DNA of 35,386 nt from Anaerolineaceae bacterium (GTDB taxonomy: Bacteria > Chloroflexota > Anaerolineae > JAAYZQ01). Location: positions 1 to 35,386 of the forward strand of contig JAAYZQ010000190.1 of the NCBI GenBank assembly GCA_012514775.1, written 5' to 3'. Shown here one piece after another: positions 8,201 to 13,299 of this stretch. The notes under the pieces are model-generated. The model did no database searches, had not been told where the DNA came from, and was given only the letters and a program-made list of their open reading frames with translations. The position numbers and the translations under genes are program-made. Within the stretch, counting starts at the first letter, position 1. Each line of letters starts with the position of its first letter.

Positions 8201-9738
8201 GCGTCGTCGCCGCCGGCGTGGGTTGGGCGAAAGTGGCCGGCCGTGCCCGGCAGGTCCGGAGAGCGGGTCGTGCCGGCGACGGTGGCGCTGCCCTGCCCGT
8301 CCACGGCGATGGCCACCCCCGAATCCAGGTCGCGGCCCCCCAGGAAGCTGGCATAGACCATCGCGCTGCCGTCGCCGCTCATCTTGAGCACAAAGGCCTC
8401 AAAGCTGCCCCCGCTCGAGATCTGAAAGGGGCCTGGCGCGGCCAGGGAGGTGGGCCGGTAGCTGCGCCCGGTGACGTAGGCGTTGCGCTCGCGGTCCACG
8501 GCCACGCCGCTACTCGCGTCGTTGCCGCCCTGGCCCAGGATGCTGGCATAGAGCATGCCGGCCGATTCCTCGTCGCCGGTGAACTCCAGGACGGCGGCGC
8601 CCTCCACGTCCTCGCCGGAGGCAAAGGGCGCCTCGACCAGCGTGCCCCCCTCGGCGATGCGGGGCGCGGGCAGGTCCTCGGCAGGCAGGGGCTCGCCCTT
8701 TTCGTCCACCACCTGGAAAAGCGGCCAGGCAACCGGGCCCAGGCTCGTGGAGATGCAGACGGTCCCACCGTCCTGGCCGGAACTGCCGCCCGGCGCCGCG
8801 ACGCAACCGGCGTCCAGGCTCAACCCCTGGGCGCCCTCGACTTGAAGGCGCACGGCCCCCAGGTTACCGCCGTCGCGCACGACCAGGCGCTGGGCATAGC
8901 GGCCCGCCTGGCTGCCGATCTCCAGGTCGATGCCGGGATAGAGGTCCTTGTAGCGCACGCTGCCCCACACCGGCACGGCAACCTGCCATCCGGCGGGATC
9001 GCTCCCCGTGAAATAGGATACCCTGGTGTCCAGGGCATCGAGGGGCAGCATCTGGGGGTTGGGATTGGCGCCGGCAAAGCTCAGCCTGAGGCTCAGTCCC
9101 TGCCCGGCGACGGCGTCGGCCTGGACGCCGGGGCCGGAACTGGGGTCCAGGTCGGCGGCCGGGGCGAGATCGCCCGCGGGAAGCAGCGTCATCCACAGGG
9201 CATCGGGCGCCAGGAACAGCCCGCCGCCGGCGGCGCCCCGCACCTGGAAGCGGACGTTGGGCGGGAGCTGGCCGGTGTTCTCGACGAGGATCACCGAGGC
9301 CAGGGTCAACTGAGAGGTCGGCGTCAGCTCCAGGGCGCTCTCGGGCGCCGGCATGGTGACCGGGGGCTGCGTGGCCACGGGGGTCACGGGACTGACGACG
9401 TGGGCGGGGACGTCGGCCGCGGGCAACACCGCGCCCCCGGGGCTCGTGGGCTCGGGCAGGGGCGTTTCCGTGGCCGCCGGCGTCGCCGTCTCGGTGGTGG
9501 TTTCCAACGGCGAGACAAAGAGGTCGGGCGTGGCCGTCTCGGTCGCGGCTGCAGCCGCGGCCACGGACTCGTCGAGGCCGTCCTGGGTGACCAGGAAGGC
9601 TCCCAGGGCCGTGCCCACCACGAGGAGCACCGCGCAGCCCAGGAGGGCCACGGTGGCGAGGGCGGCACCGCCCATTAGCCACAGCCGTGCAGGCTGTCTA
9701 CGATAGATCTGCGCCAGCTGATAACGAATGGACCACAA
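5239..9738 (-). CDS. Large secreted SBBP-propeller / M23 metallopeptidase / PKD protein
   Basis: From a TTG at 9738 (AAGGAGAG six bases upstream) the protein has 1,499 residues. In order: a membrane anchor (about 22-43); a Thr/Pro-rich stalk to about 140; a domain like the N-terminal module of SBBP proteins ('ENTGQLPPNVRFQVRG', from about 147); and seven SBBP repeats (about 390-835, motif 'YA..LGG...D...V.VD..G..YV.G'), probably one seven-bladed propeller. Then comes an M23/LytM peptidase with intact zinc motifs H905-x3-D909 and H996-x-H998 plus H963. A pre-peptidase-like segment (about 1183-1290), two PKD-like domains (about 1309-1395 and 1400-1480) and a tail ending IYLPVVRH follow. M23 enzymes cut peptidoglycan cross-bridges. 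Longer in-frame starts up to 10008 lack a ribosome site and precede the promoter. The architecture suggests a cell-wall or surface hydrolase. Confidence 0.88.
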   Translation of the reverse strand: MWSIRYQLAQIYRRQPARLWLMGGAALATVALLGCAVLLVVGTALGAFLVTQDGLDESVAAAAAATETATPDLFVSPLETTTETATPAATETPLPEPTSPGGAVLPAADVPAHVVSPVTPVATQPPVTMPAPESALELTPTSQLTLASVILVENTGQLPPNVRFQVRGAAGGGLFLAPDALWMTLLPAGDLAPAADLDPSSGPGVQADAVAGQGLSLRLSFAGANPNPQMLPLDALDTRVSYFTGSDPAGWQVAVPVWGSVRYKDLYPGIDLEIGSQAGRYAQRLVVRDGGNLGAVRLQVEGAQGLSLDAGCVAAPGGSSGQDGGTVCISTSLGPVAWPLFQVVDEKGEPLPAEDLPAPRIAEGGTLVEAPFASGEDVEGAAVLEFTGDEESAGMLYASILGQGGNDASSGVAVDRERNAYVTGRSYRPTSLAAPGPFQISSGGSFEAFVLKMSGDGSAMVYASFLGGRDLDSGVAIAVDGQGSATVAGTTRSPDLPGTAGHFRPTHAGGDDAFALKLGPAGTEIVYATYLGGAADDRAADLALDGAGSAYVAGTTSSPDFPLTQGAWDIHLDGPDAFVVKLDPTGNGLAYATLVGGGSWEQGQGVAVDGAGQAVLVGTTASADLPTTPGALRSALAGETDAFIARLNAAGTALAYATYLGGSSGESAHSVALDAAGSAYVSGDTGSADFPVTDGSFGMAHGGEQDAFLAKIDTAGALSYAGLVGGSGDDWGQAVSVDEGGHATLAGSSAAFPHAAAPASGDGGQKGYDAFVVQVDEFGSALIHASSLGGGEEDYAAAVAVDGLGSVYVVGNSARGGEGRAMADAFMSKLVVGTPFLDLPVAYTNFGQAALGNVGDRGAGRVNSWFDHSYPTHNSNKNLTRWDGVTIAIDAASPARVGESWYDGHGGIDFGWHVPNEPIYAAAPGLVIDTVTSCRVGNQACGDYFGNRVWIDHGNGYATVYAHMKTVTVTVGTAIHSPAAQPLGIMGNTGRSLGTHLHFGLYFDANHDGRWTRDEVVDPYGWMRAGKDPWRGVSRYLWKYPIWTRQLVEPDAPAAERTLSSPSGLVTVTVPSAALSSAAVLELWDVPPGADPDAEWRSTGYSFLLTGQQRGSSLALAEPLTLTLAGNLRNMPHVNMSKLALRRWDEGGKTWSALPTTVNGARTQVTALSTEVGRFDLHAPLICPADIQEPDDHHGAAQAILPDAGPVVRLFDIRQDLDWFLFEARAGSVYRLQVRGLASGVQPLLGLYDSDTVAPLAPVFEARGTVTATATATWRAPLSGTYLLRAAPAAGSTTGCSAAYELRVDEARAPQAVALSGPATGKIAEPYTFTARVSPLTATLPITYTWHVPGQVQGGVGRAVTDTVTVAWTAPGTYRLVITATNEAGSVSAAHSVVIQSPVKAGLSASPVSGPAPLKVTFTNTSMGDLTESLWDFGDGQTSRTANPSHTYEAAGVYTVTLTVSGPGGEDTEVKAGYVQVEAAAPVPPGGGAFRIYLPVVRH

Positions 9739-9885
9739 AGTGGTCTCTCCTTGTGAGTAATTCCGGCACCGCGCGCTCCCCCGGTGGGAGCGGCCAGAAG
9801 CAGCGTTCGAAGGCCGGGGTCGTTTGGGTGGCGGCAGTTGCTCCCAGCCCTCGCCAGAACCCCCCGCGCCGCTGTGGGCGCTGAT

Positions 9886-9914
9886 ATTGTACATCAAAGA
9901 GCGCTTCTCGACAA
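9886..9914 (-). promoter_or_regulatory. Promoter of the SBBP/M23 gene
   Basis: Minus strand: TTGTCG, 17 bases, TACAAT. It predicts a leader of about 140 bases before the TTG start at 9738 and supports that start over upstream alternatives. A 10-base GAGAAGCGCT in its spacer (9900-9909) recurs 97 bases further upstream (9997-10006). Confidence 0.55.
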
Positions 9915-10074
9915 GCCCGAGGACGGCTGGGGATGGAGAACGCCGGTCGCGCCGTCGCGTGGAGCCATCATAACACCAGGGCCTGACCGGTTCTGTAGCG
10001 CTTCTCACAAAAAAGCCGGAAACTGCGCCGGATCATCCATTGTGACCCGCGCCACTGACAACACTGTAATTTTC

Positions 10075-10105
10075 TTGTAACCTGCCGGTAGGAGAAATGT
10101 TACAA
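10075..10105. promoter_or_regulatory. Spaced inverted repeat upstream of msrP (possible operator)
   Basis: TTGTAAC at 10075-10081 and GTTACAA at 10099-10105 form 7-base perfect arms 17 bases apart, 30 bases before the msrP start. The spacing suits a dimeric regulator binding about two helical turns apart. The regulator is unknown. Confidence 0.4.
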
Positions 10106-10134
10106 ATCCGGTTTATCCTGGGGTCGGATTGGAG

Positions 10135-11103
10135 ATGAGCATCGTGATCAAGATCAAGACGTCCGAGATCACGCCGGAGCATTTGTATCTGTCGCGACGG
10201 CGTTTTATCAAGGCCGGCGCCCTGGCGGCGGGCTCGCTGTTGCTGGCGGCCTGCGGCGTGCCCGGCAACGGCAACCCGGGGCCGGTCCCTACGGCCGTGC
10301 CCGGCTCGCTGGACACGCTGCTGCCCACCCCCTCGGCCTCGGCCGACGAGCTGGGCGGCACCTTGACCTCCTTCGAGGCTATCACCAACTATAACAACTA
10401 CTACGAGTTTACCACGAGCAAGGAGGGCGTGGCGCGGCTGGCAGCGGGATTTCGCAGCTCGCCCTGGAGCGTGGAGGTGGGCGGCCTGGTGAACAATCCG
10501 CGCACGTACGATCTGGACGACCTCCTCCGTTTCGAGCAGGAGGAGCGCATCTATCGCCTGCGCTGCGTCGAGGCCTGGTCCATGGTCGTCCCCTGGGTAG
10601 GCTTTCCCCTGCACAAGCTCCTGGCCGAGGTGGAGCCCACATCGCGGGCCAGGTACGTGCGCTTCGAGACGCTCTTTGACCCCGACCAGATGCCGGGCCA
10701 GCGGCGCCGAACCTTCACCTGGCCCTACGTCGAAGGGCTGCGCCTGGACGAGGCCATGCACGACCTGACCCTGCTGGCCACGGGCCTGTACGGCAAGTCG
10801 CTGCTGCCCCAGAACGGCGCCCCGGTGCGCCTGGTGGTGCCCTGGAAGTATGGCTTCAAGAGCATCAAGTCCGTCGTGCGCATCGACCTGGTGGAAGAGA
10901 TGCCCGTCTCGCTGTGGATGGCCGCTGCGCCCCGGGAGTATGGCTTTTTCGCCAACGTGAACCCCGACGTTCCGCACCCTCGCTGGTCGCAGGCCACCGA
11001 GCGGCGCATCGGCGGGAGCCGCATGGAGACGCTGCTCTTTAACGGCTACGGCGAAGAGGTGGCGGCCCTGTACGAGGGGATGGACCTGGAAACGTGGTAC
11101 TAA
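10135..11103 (+). CDS. msrP: MsrP, periplasmic-type methionine sulfoxide reductase catalytic subunit
   Basis: About 322 residues. The N-terminus reads 'ITPEHLYLSRRRFIKAGALAAG', a twin-arginine export signal in the form typical of MsrP (YedY). It is followed by an 'LAAC' lipobox with Cys40. The molybdopterin-binding core has 'YRLRCVEAWSMVVPWVGFPL', where C144 corresponds to the cysteine that binds molybdenum, and 'VPWKYGFKSIKSVVRI' near the C-terminus. MsrP repairs methionine sulfoxide in exported proteins using electrons from the haem protein MsrQ, encoded next and overlapping by 10 bases. The start is uncertain: ATG 10135 sits directly on the GGAG, TTG 10129 lies upstream, and GTG 10144 is better spaced from GGAG. 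All keep the export signal. The lipobox suggests it is tethered to the outside of the membrane. Confidence 0.92.
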   Translation: MSIVIKIKTSEITPEHLYLSRRRFIKAGALAAGSLLLAACGVPGNGNPGPVPTAVPGSLDTLLPTPSASADELGGTLTSFEAITNYNNYYEFTTSKEGVARLAAGFRSSPWSVEVGGLVNNPRTYDLDDLLRFEQEERIYRLRCVEAWSMVVPWVGFPLHKLLAEVEPTSRARYVRFETLFDPDQMPGQRRRTFTWPYVEGLRLDEAMHDLTLLATGLYGKSLLPQNGAPVRLVVPWKYGFKSIKSVVRIDLVEEMPVSLWMAAAPREYGFFANVNPDVPHPRWSQATERRIGGSRMETLLFNGYGEEVAALYEGMDLETWY

Positions 11104-11852
11104 AGGGCAGGGCCGCGGGCCGGGAGAGCGAGGCGGGCCGGCGGCCGGGGGCCAGGAGCCGGCCCGGCAGGCGGCCCCAGGGCATCATCCTGCGCCTGGG
11201 CCGGGTACAGCTTCACTGGCTGCAGGTCGTCGTGCACGGTGGCGTGGCCCTTTCCCTTGCGTGGCTGGCCTGGCAATACCTGGGCGGCGCCTTTGTCGTC
11301 GATCCCGTGCGCGAGGTGCAGACCTTTACCGGCAAGGCTGCCCTGGTGCTGTTGATGCTGTCGCTGGCCTGCACACCCCTGCAGACCCTCACCGGCTGGA
11401 AGGCCTTCACCCGGGTACGCCGGCCCCTGGGCGTCTACAGCTTTGCCTATGCGGCCCTCCACTTTGCCAACTACCTGGCGCTGGACTATGGCTTTGACCT
11501 GGGGCTGTTGTTCCAGGGCATCGCCGAGGAGCGATACGTCATCGTTGGCTTTGCCGCCGGCCTCGTGCTCCTGGCACTGGCCCTGACTTCCACCAGGGGC
11601 TGGAAAAAGCGGCTGCGCAAGAACTGGAAGCGGCTGCACCGCCTGGTCTACCTCGCCGGCATCCTGGCCGTGATCCACTTCCTGTGGCTGGTCAAAGACA
11701 CCCAGGAGCCGTTGCGCTATGCCGCCCTCCTGGGCCTGCTCCTGGCCCTGCGCCTGCCGCCGGTGCGGCGCGCCGCCAGCCGGCTGCGGCAGGCCCTGGC
11801 CCGCTCCTGGGGCTCTACCTTCTCTCGCAAAGAGCCGACCCCCGTCGATTGA
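11094..11852 (+). CDS. msrQ: MsrQ, haem-binding membrane subunit for MsrP
   Basis: A 252-residue membrane protein of the ferric-reductase-like transmembrane family. Hydrophobic segments lie at about 42-62, 82-98, 113-130, 148-166, 185-202 and 207-220. Likely haem ligands are H123 ('AALHFANYLAL'), H182 ('KRLHRLVYLAG') and H195 ('LAVIHFLWLV'), matching the MsrQ pattern. It passes electrons from the cytoplasmic side to MsrP. The GTG at 11094 overlaps the end of msrP, indicating translational coupling. The first 35 residues are Arg/Gly-rich and not typical of MsrQ, so an internal start is possible, though none has a clear ribosome site. A TTTTTT follows the stop, but without a stem strong enough to call a terminator. 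Confidence 0.88.
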   Translation: MVLKGRAAGRESEAGRRPGARSRPGRRPQGIILRLGRVQLHWLQVVVHGGVALSLAWLAWQYLGGAFVVDPVREVQTFTGKAALVLLMLSLACTPLQTLTGWKAFTRVRRPLGVYSFAYAALHFANYLALDYGFDLGLLFQGIAEERYVIVGFAAGLVLLALALTSTRGWKKRLRKNWKRLHRLVYLAGILAVIHFLWLVKDTQEPLRYAALLGLLLALRLPPVRRAASRLRQALARSWGSTFSRKEPTPVD

Positions 11853-11883
11853 GCTTTTTTCTCATTCCTTGCCTGCTGACCGT

Positions 11884-11912
11884 TTGCTGTCCTCTGCCTT
11901 TTGAGGTATAAT
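11884..11912 (+). promoter_or_regulatory. Promoter of rplI
   Basis: TTGCTG at 11884-11889, 17 bases, perfect TATAAT at 11907-11912. Start expected near 11919, giving a leader of about 60 bases with a hairpin at its 5' end. Confidence 0.68.
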
Positions 11913-11922
11913 AGCTCGAACC

Positions 11923-11939
11923 GGATGGCAAGGCCATCC
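11923..11939 (+). promoter_or_regulatory. Hairpin at the 5' end of the rplI leader
   Basis: GGATGGC (11923-11929), three-base loop, GCCATCC (11933-11939). It starts within about five bases of the predicted transcript start. It could stabilise the mRNA or take part in ribosomal-protein autoregulation; L9 autoregulation through this element is not something I know to be described. Confidence 0.5.
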
Positions 11940-11977
11940 TTCAATGACTCTGACCGGACTCTTACGAGGAGAGCAAG

Positions 11978-12433
11978 ATGCAAGTCCTGTTGCTAAAAGA
12001 CGTCGATCAGGTAGGCCAGGCGGGCGAGATCAAGCGGGTCGCCGACGGGTATGCCCGCAACTTTCTCATTCCCCGCGGGCTGGCCACAATAGCCACACCA
12101 GGAGCCATCAAAAAAGCCGAGCTGGAGCGAGAGGCCGCGGCGCGCCGCCAGGCCAAGGAGCTGAGCGAGGCCCAGGCGCTGGCCCAGGCCCTCAACGGCC
12201 TGACGGTCAGCTTTCAGGCACGGGCCGGCGAGCAGGATCGCCTCTACGGCTCTATTACCAAGGCCGACATTGCCGAGGAGCTGGAGAAACAGGTCAATCA
12301 GGAGGTGGATCGGCGCAAGATCGAGCTGGACGAGCCGATCAAGGATCTGGGCACCCACTCTATCACCATCCACCTGGCGCCCGACGCCGAGGCAACAATC
12401 AACGTCGTCGTCGAACGGATGGACGAGGACTAG
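11978..12433 (+). CDS. rplI: 50S ribosomal protein L9
   Basis: A 151-residue protein of normal L9 length. The N-terminal rRNA-binding domain has the family signature '[13 protein letters not shown]' (residues 24-36) after '[23 protein letters not shown]'. A charged connecting helix runs to about residue 75, and the C-terminal domain begins near '[20 protein letters not shown]'. L9 binds 23S rRNA near the L1 stalk and helps hold the reading frame. The ATG at 11978 has GAGGAGAG upstream. In many bacteria rplI follows rpsF-ssb-rpsR; here it has its own promoter and is followed after 28 bases by a small zinc-ribbon gene. Confidence 0.97.
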   Translation: MQVLLLKDVDQVGQAGEIKRVADGYARNFLIPRGLATIATPGAIKKAELEREAAARRQAKELSEAQALAQALNGLTVSFQARAGEQDRLYGSITKADIAEELEKQVNQEVDRRKIELDEPIKDLGTHSITIHLAPDAEATINVVVERMDED

Positions 12434-12461
12434 AGAGGGTCGCTGACCAGGGAGGGATAGG

Positions 12462-12815
12462 ATGAAGACCGAGCTTCCCCTGGACGACAACGAAAAACGA
12501 CGCCTGGTGTTCAAGGTCATCTCCCAGCTCCACTGCCTCGACTGCGGGCAGGCCTACGAGCGGGACGATTTCTCCCTGGCCCATCGCTGGGAGGACGTCT
12601 GGGTTTTGACCAGCCAGTGCCACCACTGCCATGGCCGGGGCCACATCGTCATCTTTATGCACCCCGACGCCGCCACCGGCCCGGTCTGCGACCTGACGCC
12701 GGAAGAGGCCGGCTCCGCCGAGCACCTGCCGGCCATCAGCGCCGACGACGTTCTGGACATGCACCTGTTGTTGAGCGAGTTCGACGGCGACTTTGAGGAA
12801 TTATTTGCCGGCTGA
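12462..12815 (+). CDS. Small zinc-ribbon protein of unknown function
   Basis: A 117-residue acidic protein with four cysteines in two CxxC pairs: C25/C28 ('LHCLDCGQAY') and C53/C56 ('SQCHHCHGRGH'), the spacing of a zinc ribbon. The C-terminal third (about 88-117) reads 'LPAISADDVLDMHLLLSEFDGDFEELF', a well-formed acidic segment. Proteins with a similar 'DVLDMH.FL..FDGDF' tail are, from memory, found in Chloroflexota, but I know no function for them. The ATG follows GGGAGGGATAGG. It is the second gene of the rplI unit, which ends at a strong terminator 20 bases downstream. Its place beside a ribosomal gene and before a zinc-responsive operon is suggestive only. Confidence 0.8.
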   Translation: MKTELPLDDNEKRRLVFKVISQLHCLDCGQAYERDDFSLAHRWEDVWVLTSQCHHCHGRGHIVIFMHPDAATGPVCDLTPEEAGSAEHLPAISADDVLDMHLLLSEFDGDFEELFAG

Positions 12816-12834
12816 ACCCTCGCTGCCCCTGACG

Positions 12835-12862
12835 CCGCCACCCGACAGGTGGCGGTTTTTTT
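12835..12862 (+). terminator. Rho-independent terminator of the rplI unit
   Basis: CCGCCACC (12835-12842), five-base loop, GGTGGCGG (12848-12855), then seven T. A textbook intrinsic terminator that separates the rplI transcript from the zinc-resistance operon. Confidence 0.93.
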
Positions 12863-12876
12863 GTGCCCCCTTCCAT

Positions 12877-12905
12877 TTGCCAAAAGCGCCCGCCTGTGGT
12901 ACACT
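12877..12905 (+). promoter_or_regulatory. Promoter of the zinc-sensing repressor/ATPase operon
   Basis: TTGCCA at 12877-12882, 17 bases, TACACT at 12900-12905, with an extended TG one base before the -10. The operator at 12906-12929 starts at the next base, so a bound repressor would cover the transcription start. Confidence 0.7.
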
Positions 12906-12929
12906 ACATATGAGCAAACGCTCATATGT
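12906..12929. promoter_or_regulatory. SmtB/CzrA-type operator
   Basis: Perfect inverted repeat with 10-base arms (ACATATGAGC and its complement) and a 4-base spacer. It closely follows the ArsR/SmtB operator style, in which ATATGA half-sites face TCATAT. It abuts the -10 box and precedes the repressor gene, indicating autorepression released by metal. Confidence 0.85.
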
Positions 12930-12945
12930 TAGAGGATGGGAGAAC

Positions 12946-13299
12946 GTGAGCGATACGGTTCGTGACGACGTCTACATGGACGGGGAACGTGTGCGGCAGG
13001 CCCTGCCCCACTTGCTGGCCGAGGATGGCGCGCTGCGCCTGGCCGAGACCTTCAAGGCGCTGAGCGACCCGACGCGCCTGCGCATCGTCTCGCTTCTGGC
13101 CGGCTGCGAGTTGTGCGTCTATGACCTGGCGGCGATCCTGGGGATGGGCCAGTCGGCTGTGTCGCACCAGCTCCGCACCCTGCGCGATCTGCGCCTCGTA
13201 CGCTGGCGGCGCGAGGGCAAGCAGATCTTTTACACGTTGGACGACGAGCACGTAGCCGACCTTTTCAGGCGAGGCCTGGAGCACGTGCAGCATGGATGA
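12946..13299 (+). CDS. ArsR/SmtB-family zinc-responsive repressor
   Basis: With the GTG at 12946 (GGGAG four bases upstream) the protein has 117 residues, normal for the family. It has the winged helix with recognition helix 'MGQSAVSHQLRTLRDL'. The last helix carries D100-x-H102-x10-H113-x2-H116, the complete alpha-5 metal site of CzrA and close to that of SmtB, so zinc (or cobalt) should release it from DNA. C57 and D60 in 'ELCVYD' match two alpha-3N ligands of SmtB, but the N-terminal cysteine and histidine pair is not evident, so that second site looks incomplete. An in-frame ATG at 12910 lies in the operator and is less likely. It overlaps the ATPase gene by 8 bases and is expected to repress both. 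Confidence 0.92.
   Translation: MSDTVRDDVYMDGERVRQALPHLLAEDGALRLAETFKALSDPTRLRIVSLLAGCELCVYDLAAILGMGQSAVSHQLRTLRDLRLVRWRREGKQIFYTLDDEHVADLFRRGLEHVQHG

Larger units (their letters stand above)
9739..10134. other. Divergent intergenic region between the M23 gene and msrP
   Basis: About 396 bases without a supported gene. It holds the M23 promoter (9886-9914), its long leader (9739 to about 9880), two copies of GAGAAGCGCT, and a spaced inverted repeat near msrP (10075-10105). I could not find a convincing msrP promoter. Frames open across this stretch are extensions or shadows of the M23 gene. Confidence 0.6.

Noticed and set aside
6340..9678. A 1,112-codon open frame on the plus strand opposite the M23 gene
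   Set aside because: It is antisense to a gene with clear domains, is dominated by Gly/Arg/His/Gln as expected for a GC-rich shadow frame, and has no recognisable motif.
9739..10008. N-terminal 90-residue extension of the M23 protein (start at 10008 or ATG at 9894)
   Set aside because: The extension precedes or overlaps the promoter at 9886-9914, lacks ribosome sites and is Arg/Ser/Pro-rich low-quality sequence. The TTG at 9738 has an ideal AAGGAGAG and leads straight into the membrane anchor.
11811..11860. Terminator after msrQ
   Set aside because: A GGCTCT/AGAGCC stem (11811-11836) exists, but it has a 14-base loop and lies 18 bases before the T-run, so it is not a credible intrinsic terminator.
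12793..12945. Upstream extension of the zinc repressor
   Set aside because: It would run through the rplI-unit terminator, the promoter and the operator. GTG 12946 has a ribosome site and gives a normal-length protein.
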